From DATNPH01 sp036703315 (GTDB lineage Bacteria; Cyanobacteriota; Cyanobacteriia; Cyanobacteriales; Coleofasciculaceae): a stretch of DNA of 33,906 bases. Location of the stretch: NCBI GenBank assembly GCA_036703315.1, contig DATNPH010000188.1, forward strand, positions 1-33,906, read 5' to 3'. Position 1 is the stretch's first letter. Every line of letters begins with the position of its first letter. This document shows, in pieces, positions 13,499 to 22,400 of the stretch. Position numbers and translations under genes: made by a program. The notes under the pieces are model-generated. The model was not told the DNA's origin and did not search any database. It saw only the letters and a program-made list of their open reading frames with translations.

Positions 13499-16400
13499 AT
13501 GAAGCGATACGCCTTGGTAATTGGGATTGCTGAGTATAGTACCCGTAATGGACTAAACAATCTGGAAAAGCCTCCTAGTGATGCTGAGGCAGTAGCGCGG
13601 GTATTAGAAAAGTACGGAGAGTTTCAGGACATTAAGCGATTGCCTGAAAATTGGATCAGCCGAGACTGCTGCGAGGTTGGTCGCACAGAATTGACGAGTG
13701 AAGTGCTAACTGAAGCGTTGAGGAAGTTTCTATTAGAGCAAGCAGCCAATAGTGAAGCCCTGATTTACTTTAGCGGTCATGGCATCGCCGTATTTGACCG
13801 ATTATCTGAGGATAAAGAAGGATTTTTAGCTACCTCAGATTGCAAAATCGAGGTTCAAAACCAGCAAATTATTTCACAGAAAAATGGCATCTCACTGCGT
13901 AGCCTCAACAATTTAATTGGTAAATCTAACGTCAGTAGTTTGGTTGTCATACTCGATTGTTGTCATGCAGGGTCTTTTTTAGAAAAAGATTTAGTGAACC
14001 GAACTCTAACGGCGTTTAACTCGCCTGAGAGAGATTATTATTTGATGGCAGCTTGTCGCCGTTATGAACAAGCTTGGGAGGGTGAAGAATATAGCATTTT
14101 CACTGAAGCTTTACTTAAAGGATTAGCAGAAGAAAAGGCTGGAAGTGATGGACAGATTATTTGTGACCAAGTATTTGCTGTTATTGATGCCGAACTGAAA
14201 GGCAGGGGTCAGGAACCAATTCGCATGGGGTTGGGACGTTCTATTACTTTAGTCAAGTATCCCAAAAAAGCGCCAGTTGTTTCTGTTCCTCGTGAGGAAT
14301 GTCCCTATCAGGGGTTAAAGGCGTTTGAAGAAGAGCAAAAGCAATTCTTCTTTGGGCGGCAGCAGGTTATTGATAAGATTCGACAAAAACTCAATCAAAA
14401 GGCGTTTGTTCCTATCATTGGGGCTTCGGGGAGTGGGAAGTCTTCAGTCGTCCGTGCTGGGTTGATTCCCTTGCTCAAGGAAAGAGAAAGTGGCTGGCGG
14501 GTGTTAAAACCGATTAAACCAGGGATTGAGCCATTGACGGAGTTGAGAGGAGCTTTTAAAGAGTTTTTTCAGGGTGCAAAAGAGAAGCAGCTTTACGCCT
14601 TCATCAAAAATGACCCGGAAGGCTTACTTAAGCTAATTGAACGTCTCCCTGATGCAGAGCGGTTCTTGTTAGTTATAGACCAGTTTGAAGAAGTGTTTAC
14701 GGTTTGTCCTGTAGAAGAGGACAGGCGGCGATTTATTGAGCTAATTACTCAGGTAGCTGAGATTCCCGATTCCCAGTTGGCAGTTGTGACGACGATGCGG
14801 GCTGATTTTCTGGAACCTTGTTTGCAGTATGAATCGCTGACGCAGTTAATCCAAAATCAAGCGATTTATATGCCGCCGTTGATGGGTGGAGACTTGGAGA
14901 AGGCGATCGCAAAACCAGCAGAACTTCAGGGTTATCGCCTGGAGGACGGGTTGCTGGGTGAGATTCTCCACGATGTGAAAGGTGCGGGGAGTTTGCCACT
15001 GTTGCAGTTTGCGTTGACGGAGTTGTGGGAGAAACGCGATCGCGAAAACCATCTGTTAACGCTAGAGCAATATCAGGTGATGGAAGGTGCGATCGGGTCG
15101 CTGAATCGCCATGCCCAGAAGGTTTACACCTATAAGGATTTTTCGGAAGATTCTCCGAGAGAGGAACGAACAAAGCAAGAACAGGAATGTATTAAGCGGA
15201 TAGTCTTGAAGCTGGTGCGAACAGGTCAAGACGAGAAGGATACGCGCCAGCGACAGCCCAAAGGCAAGTTGTTAGCGATTGCTGGAGATAACCCAGAGGA
15301 TCGGGAGGCGCTGAATGAGGTAATTGATGAGTTGGTGCAAGGGCGCTTGTTGGTGACTGGGGAAGCAGAGGAAAAAACAGACATTGCTGACTCGGTTGAA
15401 GACGCCAAGATGATAGATTTAGCCCATGAAGCCTTGATGGAAGGGTGGACGCAGTTTTCCGAGTGGCGTCAGGAAGACCGTCAACTACGACGGTTGATTG
15501 ACCGGATGGAGGATGCGCTGTGGGAATGGGAGAAACAGCAAAAGGATGAGAATTTAATGATGGGTGGATTGCTCGCTCAAGTCCGGCAGGAATGGCAAAA
15601 CTTAGAAGCCTATCTAGAACCGACCCTTCAGGACTTTTACCAACTCAGTGATGCCCACGAACAAGAGCGCAACGCTCAATTTCAGCAGACAAAGCAGGCA
15701 CTGACTGAATTCAGGCTGCGAGAGCAAGTTGCTAGGGTGCAGAATTTACTGCCTTCCCGACCCCTAGATGGGTTAGTCCTGGCAATTCAAACAATGGGTG
15801 AGAATGCAGACAAATTGCCAAACCAGATTCTCAGCCCAGTTCAAACGATGCTGCATAGAGTGATGAAAGAAACAGCCAGAATATCAAATACCTTCCAGGG
15901 GCATGAGGGTTATGTCTATTCAGTCGCCTTTAGCCCAGATGGCAGGCTAATTGTCAGTGGGAGTTGGGACAAAACCGTGAGGTTGTGGGACATCGAAGGC
16001 AACCCCGTGGGTCAACCGTTCCAGGGGCATGAGGATTCTGCCACTTCAGTCGCCTTTAGTCCAGATGGCCAGTTAATTGTCAGTGGTAGTGATGACAACA
16101 CAGTGCGGTTGTGGGACATCGAAGGCAACCCCGTGGGTCAGCCGTTCCAGGGGCATGAGCATTCTGTCAATTCAGTCGCCTTTAGCCCAGATGGCATGTT
16201 CATTGTCAGTGGTAGTCTTGACAACACAGTGCGGTTGTGGAACATCGATGGCAATCCCGTGGGTCAACCGTTCCAGGGGCATGAGAGTTCTGTCAATTCA
16301 GTCGCCTTTAGCCCAGATGGCAAGTTCATTGTCAGTGGTAGTCTTGACAACACAGTGCGGTTGTGGGACATCGAAGGCAACCCTGTGGGTCAACCGTTCC

Positions 16401-17521
16401 AGGGGCATAAGTATTCTGTCACTTCAGTCGCCTTTAGCCCAGATGGCAAGTTCATTGTCAGTGGTAGTGTTAACAACACAGTGCGGTTGTGGAACATCGA
16501 AGGCAACCCCGTGGGTCAACCGTTCCAGGGGCATAAGGGTTATGTCAATTCAGTCGCCTTTAGTCCAGATGGTAAGTTAATTGTCAGTGGTAGTGATGAC
16601 AATACAGTGCGGTTGTGGGACATCGAAGGCATCCCCAACCCTGTGGGTCAACCGTTCCAGGGGCATGAGCATTCTGTCAATTCAGTCGCCTTTAGCCCAG
16701 ATAGCAAGTTCATTGTTAGTGGTAGTCTTGACAACACAGTGCGGTTGTGGAACATCGAAGGCAATCCCGTGGGTCAACCGTTCCAGGGGCATGAGGATTC
16801 TGTCAATTCAGTCGCCTTTAGCCCAGATGGCAAGTTCATTGTCAGTGGTAGTCGTGACAACACAGTGCGGTTGTGGGACATCGAAGGCAACCCCGTGGGT
16901 CAACCGTTCCAGGGTCATAAGAGTTATGTCAATTCAGTCGCCTTTAGCCCAGATGGCAAGATGATTGTCAGTGGTAGTAGTGACAAGACAGTGCGGTTGT
17001 GGGACATCGAAGGCAACCTCGCGGGTCAACCGTTCCAGGGGCATGAGAGTTCTGTCACTTCAGTCGCCTTCAGCCCAGATGGCATGTTCATTGTCAGTGG
17101 TAGTGGTGACAAGACAGTGCGGTTGTGGGACATCGAAGGCAACCCTGTGGGTCAACCTTTCCAGGGTCATAAGAGTTATGTCAATTCAGTCGCCTTCAGC
17201 CCAGATGGCAAGATGATTGTCAGTGGTAGTCATGACAAGACAGTGCGGTTGTGGGACATCGAAGGCAACCTCGCGGGTCAACCTTTCCAGGGGCATGAGG
17301 ATTCTGTAACTTCAGTCGCCTTTAGCCCAGATGGCAAGATGATTGTCAGCGGCAGTTGGGACAACACAATGCGGTTGTGGCAAGGAGGTTGGCGGGTGTG
17401 GCTGGAAGTCTGCTGTAACCGATTACGTTACCATCCCGTGTTTAAAAATCCTCAGACTGAGGTGGAGAAGCAAGCCTGCGAAACTTGTCAAAAGTATGTC
17501 TGGAGTCGAGAAGAGAGTTAA
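13499..17521 (+). CDS. Caspase-like protease / STAND NTPase / WD40-repeat protein
   Basis: 1340 residues from ATG 13499; the longer frame from TTG 13478 adds seven residues and is less likely. Residues 1-255 form a caspase-like (C14) domain with His94 in FSGHG and Cys155 in ILDCCHAGSF, so the catalytic pair is intact. Residues 270-700 form a STAND NTPase (EECPYQGLKAFEEEQ, FFFGR; Walker A GASGSGKSS at 308-316, Walker B FLLVIDQFEE at 389-398). Residues about 799-1303 hold twelve WD40 repeats of 42 residues, nearly identical in protein and DNA. A Cys-rich tail follows (WLEVCCNRLRYHP to CETCQKYVW). This layout is that of bacterial NLR-like proteins: WD40 sensing, NTP-driven oligomerisation, protease activation. 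The neighbouring divergent Trypco1 gene supports a conflict-system role. No downstream substrate gene is obvious. Confidence 0.88.
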   Translation: MKRYALVIGIAEYSTRNGLNNLEKPPSDAEAVARVLEKYGEFQDIKRLPENWISRDCCEVGRTELTSEVLTEALRKFLLEQAANSEALIYFSGHGIAVFDRLSEDKEGFLATSDCKIEVQNQQIISQKNGISLRSLNNLIGKSNVSSLVVILDCCHAGSFLEKDLVNRTLTAFNSPERDYYLMAACRRYEQAWEGEEYSIFTEALLKGLAEEKAGSDGQIICDQVFAVIDAELKGRGQEPIRMGLGRSITLVKYPKKAPVVSVPREECPYQGLKAFEEEQKQFFFGRQQVIDKIRQKLNQKAFVPIIGASGSGKSSVVRAGLIPLLKERESGWRVLKPIKPGIEPLTELRGAFKEFFQGAKEKQLYAFIKNDPEGLLKLIERLPDAERFLLVIDQFEEVFTVCPVEEDRRRFIELITQVAEIPDSQLAVVTTMRADFLEPCLQYESLTQLIQNQAIYMPPLMGGDLEKAIAKPAELQGYRLEDGLLGEILHDVKGAGSLPLLQFALTELWEKRDRENHLLTLEQYQVMEGAIGSLNRHAQKVYTYKDFSEDSPREERTKQEQECIKRIVLKLVRTGQDEKDTRQRQPKGKLLAIAGDNPEDREALNEVIDELVQGRLLVTGEAEEKTDIADSVEDAKMIDLAHEALMEGWTQFSEWRQEDRQLRRLIDRMEDALWEWEKQQKDENLMMGGLLAQVRQEWQNLEAYLEPTLQDFYQLSDAHEQERNAQFQQTKQALTEFRLREQVARVQNLLPSRPLDGLVLAIQTMGENADKLPNQILSPVQTMLHRVMKETARISNTFQGHEGYVYSVAFSPDGRLIVSGSWDKTVRLWDIEGNPVGQPFQGHEDSATSVAFSPDGQLIVSGSDDNTVRLWDIEGNPVGQPFQGHEHSVNSVAFSPDGMFIVSGSLDNTVRLWNIDGNPVGQPFQGHESSVNSVAFSPDGKFIVSGSLDNTVRLWDIEGNPVGQPFQGHKYSVTSVAFSPDGKFIVSGSVNNTVRLWNIEGNPVGQPFQGHKGYVNSVAFSPDGKLIVSGSDDNTVRLWDIEGIPNPVGQPFQGHEHSVNSVAFSPDSKFIVSGSLDNTVRLWNIEGNPVGQPFQGHEDSVNSVAFSPDGKFIVSGSRDNTVRLWDIEGNPVGQPFQGHKSYVNSVAFSPDGKMIVSGSSDKTVRLWDIEGNLAGQPFQGHESSVTSVAFSPDGMFIVSGSGDKTVRLWDIEGNPVGQPFQGHKSYVNSVAFSPDGKMIVSGSHDKTVRLWDIEGNLAGQPFQGHEDSVTSVAFSPDGKMIVSGSWDNTMRLWQGGWRVWLEVCCNRLRYHPVFKNPQTEVEKQACETCQKYVWSREES
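15893..17390 (+). repeat. Twelve near-identical 126-bp tandem repeats encoding WD40 blades
   Basis: Each unit starts TTCCAGGGGCATGAG (or CATAAG) and encodes GHxxxVxSVAFSPDGxxIVSGS then DxTVRLWDIEGNPVGQP. Variation clusters at the residues after GHE/GHK, before IVSGS, and before the D[KN]TVRLW segment, while the rest is almost unchanged even at silent positions. One unit carries a 6-base insertion (EGIPNPVGQ, about 16630). The low silent divergence points to recent amplification or gene conversion. Confidence 0.9.
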
Positions 17522-17919
17522 GAGTAGGGGTTAGCGGAGAGGTGCGATAACCTTAGCTTCAGCATTCCTAACGACAGCTTGAGCTGTGGTGACAACGAGT
17601 GAAGCGAGACTAACAAAACCTACTTTTCGGAAATGCGTAGACGTGCAGCGGCTTGTCGCCAGACATCGCTCAACAGTTGTGCTGATTTTAGAAACTGCGA
17701 TCGCAATTGGCAACAGTTAGATGAGTTGTGATCGCCTCAATGGATGAGGTGAAGATGCGATCGCAGGTTGGGATGGATGAGGTGCGATCGCTATGAATCT
17801 CTGAAATATCAGCAGGTGAAGAGAGGGATATGGTGAAAATAGACGCCTTAGCGTTGCGGCGCTCTACTCGCTTCGCCTATCCTAAATTCCCAGAACCATT
17901 TCTATAATCATCAGGGGTA
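17522..17919. other. Gene-free repeat-rich stretch after the caspase-STAND gene
   Basis: About 400 bases with no credible gene. It contains clustered HIP1 sites and two near-copies of ATGGATGAGGTG ending in GCGATCGC (17740-17764 and 17773-17791), plus a GCGTTGCGGCGCTCTACTCG-type segment near 17851-17875 that resembles dispersed cyanobacterial repeats. A 60-codon minus-strand frame at 17531-17713 shows no protein features. Confidence 0.6.
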
Positions 17920-18108
17920 ATGGCGGACTCGAAAAACAAAAAGGAAAACATCCACGCTGCTGCATCCGAAGAAGACTGCGAAACGATGGGCAAAAACAAC
18001 GATTGGAAACTGATTGAGGTTCGAGACAACGGAGATAAAATCTTGCCCAAAGACTGTGTTTTTGAGGGGGAGCAAACGTCATTTGAGGATACGCGCTATG
18101 GAGATTGA
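17920..18108 (+). CDS. Small hydrophilic protein of unknown function
   Basis: 62 residues, rich in Asp, Glu and Lys, with no membrane segment or recognised domain (MADSKNKKENIHAAASEEDC at the start, LIEVRDNGDKILPKDCVF later). AGGGG a few bases before the ATG could serve as ribosome site. Its last 11 bases overlap the start of the next gene (TATGGAGATTGA), an arrangement typical of translational coupling. The two frames might instead be one gene split by a frameshift, because the DNGDKILPKDCVF segment could precede the beta-rich start of the next protein. I do not recognise a family. Confidence 0.45.
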   Translation: MADSKNKKENIHAAASEEDCETMGKNNDWKLIEVRDNGDKILPKDCVFEGEQTSFEDTRYGD

Positions 18109-18574
18109 AGTTTACGACCACCTAGAAGGAAAAGAAACCCTTGTGATTTACATGGCTAAATCTGAAGAAGGGCGAATTCGTCTATCCGGTGGGATGCTGA
18201 CACAAGATCGAGAAACCCGAATCCTTAGAGACTCCTATGACTATAGACCTGTCCCCAAGCGCAAAGTAGAGATTGGAGAACGGTTAATGTGCAGTGCTAG
18301 TGTTCCTGGTAGCACCCTTCGCACCTCTCGAACCATCCCCACAGACTGGGTAGTTACGGAGGTAGAAACCTATGAACCGTCAGCCGATATTCCTGAATTC
18401 AGAGAAGTTGTCATTGCCTACTGCGAACGCAAACCATTGAGTCTAGAAGAATTCAAAGAAGCCATTTATGACAACAACGTGAAGGTTTCTGTTGACTCCT
18501 TTGGAGGGGACGAGGAAGCTTACCGAAAGTTTCTCGAATCTGACGCAGCAAAGGATTACGTCCAAGTTGATTAA
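18098..18574 (+). CDS. Hypothetical beta-rich protein of unknown function
   Basis: 158 residues from ATG 18098, which overlaps the stop of the preceding ORF. A longer frame back to 18014 exists but would run out of frame over the preceding gene. The N-terminal half looks like a beta-rich domain (EVYDHLEGKETLVIYMAKSE, RIRLSGGMLTQDRETRIL); the C-terminal part is acidic and helical (SLEEFKEAIYDNN, DEEAYRKFLESDAAKDYV). No signal peptide or membrane segment. It lies between the caspase-STAND gene and a Uma2 gene on the same strand, in an accessory region. Function cannot be assigned. Confidence 0.55.
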   Translation: MEIEVYDHLEGKETLVIYMAKSEEGRIRLSGGMLTQDRETRILRDSYDYRPVPKRKVEIGERLMCSASVPGSTLRTSRTIPTDWVVTEVETYEPSADIPEFREVVIAYCERKPLSLEEFKEAIYDNNVKVSVDSFGGDEEAYRKFLESDAAKDYVQVD

Positions 18575-18776
18575 AAGCGACAGAGAATAATCAACCTGTT
18601 GAAATTCTGGGCGATAGCTCCTCTTTTTTAGTAGAGTGAGGGCGCGATGCTCTTACAGAGACACCTCGCCAAGGCGTTTTAGATCGGGTGAAGAGGCGAT
18701 GAACCTTCAGTTCCGCTTCGCTAACGCAGATAATTAAACTAACCTGTCCCCAATACCTCTAAAGGACAAGCCACTT

Positions 18777-19337
18777 GTGACCTCAGTTATTAAACCCAAG
18801 CTGACCTTGGAAGAGTTCCTAAAACTTCCAGAAACTAAGCCTGCATCAGAATTTGTTAATGGCGAGATTATTCAGAAGCCCATGCCTCAAGGGGAACATA
18901 GCCGATTGCAGGCTAAACTTTGCACGACCATTAACCAGATAGTTGAAACACCAAAGATTGCTTACGCTTTCCCAGAGCTGCGTTGTACCTTTGGCGGTGA
19001 TTCGATTATCCCTGATGTTGCCGTGTTCCGATGGGAAAGAATCCCCTTTAAACCATCAGGCAGAATTTCTAACCGATTTGAAATTCATCCCGATTGGGCG
19101 ATTGAGATTCTTTCTCCAGACCAGAGACGAACTAAGGTGCTGGGTAACTTGTTACATTGTTCGCGACACGGCACTGAGCTAGGGTGGTTGATAGACCCAG
19201 AAGAAGAGAGTATTCTAGCCGTGTTTCCCGGTCAGCGAGTGGAATTGTTTGAAGGTACTGCTTACTTGCCAATCCTCAATGAGGTCGAGTTGGAACTGAC
19301 AGTTGAACAGGTTTTTGGCTGGTTAACTTTTGGTTGA
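18777..19337 (+). CDS. Uma2-family (DUF820) nuclease-fold protein
   Basis: 186 residues from GTG 18777, with AAAGGA at 18762-18767 as ribosome site. It has the Uma2 restriction-endonuclease-like layout: LTLEEFLKLPE, an acidic residue in SEFVNGEI (Glu25), the PD motif SIIPDVAVF (Asp80), the ExL-type motif AIEILSP (Glu110) and a following Lys120, then GWLIDPEE. The fold is that of PD-(D/E)XK nucleases; the family is greatly expanded in cyanobacteria and its role is unknown. Catalytic residues look intact. A hairpin 18 bases past the stop separates it from the convergent helicase gene. Confidence 0.82.
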   Translation: MTSVIKPKLTLEEFLKLPETKPASEFVNGEIIQKPMPQGEHSRLQAKLCTTINQIVETPKIAYAFPELRCTFGGDSIIPDVAVFRWERIPFKPSGRISNRFEIHPDWAIEILSPDQRRTKVLGNLLHCSRHGTELGWLIDPEEESILAVFPGQRVELFEGTAYLPILNEVELELTVEQVFGWLTFG

Positions 19338-19354
19338 GATGACTAATGACTTGA

Positions 19355-19380
19355 AATCCCACGTTTTTAAGCGTGGGATT
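19355..19380. terminator. Hairpin between convergent Uma2 and helicase genes
   Basis: Arms AATCCCACG (19355-19363) and CGTGGGATT (19372-19380) pair perfectly across an 8-base loop, and the gap holds T-rich sequence. Its position between two convergent stops makes a bidirectional terminator the simplest reading. Confidence 0.6.
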
Positions 19381-19404
19381 AACTTAAAAATAGCCAATCT
19401 GACA

Positions 19405-22400
19405 TTACTCCTCATCAATCACGGCATTACGGTCAAGGAGTAAAAGCGATCGCAACTGGTCTGTATTCATTTCTGTTAGCCATTCTTCACCAGCATCTAC
19501 TGTTTGTTCTGCTAGCTGTTTCTTACTTTCAAGAGTTTCGTTGATTCGTTCTTCTAAAGTACCCGTACAAACAAACTTATGTACCTGAACATTCCGGGTT
19601 TGACCAATCCGGAACGCTCGGTCAGTTGCCTGGTTTTCCACAGCTGGGTTCCACCATCGGTCAACATGGAAAACATGATTGGCTCGTGTCAAGTTTAGTC
19701 CAGTACCGCCTGCTTTTAGAGAGAGAATCAGGATACGCGGTCCATCAGGGTCATTTTGAAAGCGATCAACCATCTCCTCCCGTTGCTGTTTTTTCGTTGC
19801 CCCATACAAGAACAACGTTTCCCAACCCAGTTGCTGTACCAGATAGGGTTGCAGGAGTTTGCCCCACTCGGCAAATTGGGTGAAGATTAAAGCGCGATCG
19901 CCTTCTGAAATTGCCTCTTCCAGCATTTCCTGTAAACGAAGCAATTTCCCTGATCGCTTAGCTGCCCCTATGCCTTTCTCTTTGAGGTATTGTGCGGGGT
20001 GGTTGCAGACTTGCTTGAGTCTTAAGAGCAATGTCAAAATTAAACCCCGACGCTTGATACCCTCTGATGATTCAATCTCGACTAGAGACTCATCCACCAA
20101 TTTTTGGTAAAGTGTCGCTTGTTCGGTTGAGAGACCACAGAAGACATTCATCTCCTGCTTTTCCGGCAAATCTTGAATAATTTGTTTGTCCGTCTTGAGG
20201 CGTCGGAGGATGAAAGGTTGAACAAGCGATCGCAACGTCTGCAACGAATCCCTATCTCCAAACTTCTCAATCGGCATAGCAAATCGGCGCTGGAAAAATT
20301 GCTGATTGCCCAAATACCCTGGATTGAGAAAATTCAAAATAGACCACAGTTCCGACAACCGATTCTCTATCGGTGTTCCTGTCAGGGCAATGCGAAATCC
20401 AGTTTCTAGCTGCTGTACGGCTTGCGATTGCTTCGCCCCTGGATTCTTAATATTCTGTGCCTCATCCAACACAACACCCTGCCAGGAAATACCCTGAAGC
20501 GTTGTAGCATCTCGGAATACTAAGGGATAACTGGTAATGACCAAATGCTTATCCTGAACTGCCTTGGCAAAAGCCTTCCCTTTTAATCGTTTATCTCCGT
20601 GGTGAACAATAGCTTTCAGTGAGGGACCAAATTTCTTGACTTCCCGTTCCCAGTTTCCTAGTACTGAAGTTGGACAAACCACGAGCGTTGGTTCATCTAG
20701 TGCTTCCTGCTCTTTTAGATGCAGCAGAAAGGCGATTAGCTGGGGCGTTTTTCCCAATCCCATATCGTCTGCCAGACAAGCACCCAAACCCCAACGTTCC
20801 AAGAAAGCCAACCAACTAACACCTCGTATTTGGTAAGGTCGTAGCTGCCCATGAAAACTTGCTGGTATCTCAATCGGTTTAATTGATTGATTACCAGTCA
20901 GATTAGTAATCAACTCCTGTAGGGCACCAGATGCCTCAAATTTGACTACTGGTAGTTTTGCCAAAGTAGTTGTGTCACCCGTACTCAGACGCAATGCATC
21001 TTCCACACGAAGAGTCATCTGCTCTTTGGATGCTGCAAAGATAGCTTGAGCGGCTTTGACATCTGATGGTTGCAGGGCTATCCACTCGCCATCAACTTCT
21101 ACAAGCGGAGACTGCTGCGCCATCAGGCGATCAAATTCTTTTTTTGAGATGGTTTTATCGCCAATGGCGAGTTCCCACTTGAACTTCAGCAGACTTTGCA
21201 GTCCCAATCGCTCTTTCTTGTTCGATCGCGGTACCTCAGCACTGATGCTAATTCCCAATCGATTTGCCCCAGCACCTGGTGCTAATCCTGGCGGCAGGAC
21301 AATTCCTAATCCATTGTCTTGTAAGCGCCACGCACTCGCCCGGATAAACTCATATACCTCAACTGGCGTTAGCTCACAAAAAGAGGGGAGTCGTTCGTGC
21401 AAACTTGGTTCGATGGGAGGATAGAGTCGCGTCGCTAATCCTAAACCTTTGAGGAATGTCTCTTGAGGCTGCTCAATCGTTCGCCCTTGATGCTCCAACT
21501 GCTCGGCTGGCTGACTCCAAATTGTTGTTGCATTAACCAAAAAATCAGGATTATCAACCGCTTGCAAACAATACTCCAAGCGCCAATTGCTTTCGCCTGA
21601 TGCTGGCGGTTTGAGAGCAAAGCAGGTACGGAAAAGATTTTGTCTCAATGTTTGGGAAGTCGGTGCGACTATATTCTGTTGCACCGGCGTCGTCCAGGTA
21701 GAAAGCGCCGCTTCCAGGCGAGCCAAAGCCTCGGCAGGTGCTTCTAGCCTGTCAGATGGAGTGACAAGCGATCGCAACCATTCCTGTACAGGAGTGTCTA
21801 CCGTTGGTATAGCCTGAGACTCTACCCAGTTACGTACCTGAGCATCTATAACACCGCTCAAGAATGCAAGTAATAATTCTTGCGGCTCTACAAACTTTAG
21901 ATTTTGCCGTCCTTGGACTTCCTCCTCTGGGCTGGTTTTGGATTTTGGATTAGTGGTTGAGGAACCCACAGAACACTCTTGCTGATTCCCAATTCCCAAT
22001 TTCCCATTTTCTATTTCCTGATAAACCCGACAAGCCGAGGGCATAAGCTGGGCAAACTTTTCCAAACGAGCTTGGTCTACAGCACTATCGAGAAGCGGTT
22101 GCCAGCGACCAACAACATCGCCATTGAGCTGTCGGTATACTCCTGGTAAAAACTTAGATCGACTCAGCAGATCTAAGCTCCACCGGGTTACCTGAGACCA
22201 AAAACGCATCTCTCCTCCCACATAAGCGTCAGAAGCTTTAAACGAGCCAAGAGGTAATGCTTGGAGAAATTTCACGGCTTCTAGAGGAGTGAGACAGAAC
22301 CCCTCAACTTTCCAACATTGCACTTCTACAGATGAGGTGTCTGTCCCATCTAAAGGCATTTTTATAGAAAGCATCGGGTATGCCGATTCACTGGTTGAGG

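Noticed and set aside
14745..15173. 142-residue minus-strand ORF inside the caspase-STAND gene
   Set aside because: Low-complexity Ser/Pro/Thr shadow of the STAND coding region.
16077..17216. Long open frames in a second plus-strand frame across the WD40 array
   Set aside because: They arise because the 126-base repeat happens to lack stops in that frame. The peptides are repetitive (VVVLTTQCGCGTSKA) and the true frame encodes perfect WD40 blades.
15893..17390. Regular repeats considered as a CRISPR array
   Set aside because: The units are 126 bases, continuous and translated as WD40 blades, with no short repeat plus unique spacer pattern. No CRISPR array was seen anywhere in the window.
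17531..17713. 60-residue minus-strand ORF after the caspase-STAND gene
   Set aside because: No ribosome site, no motif, lies in repeat-rich DNA.
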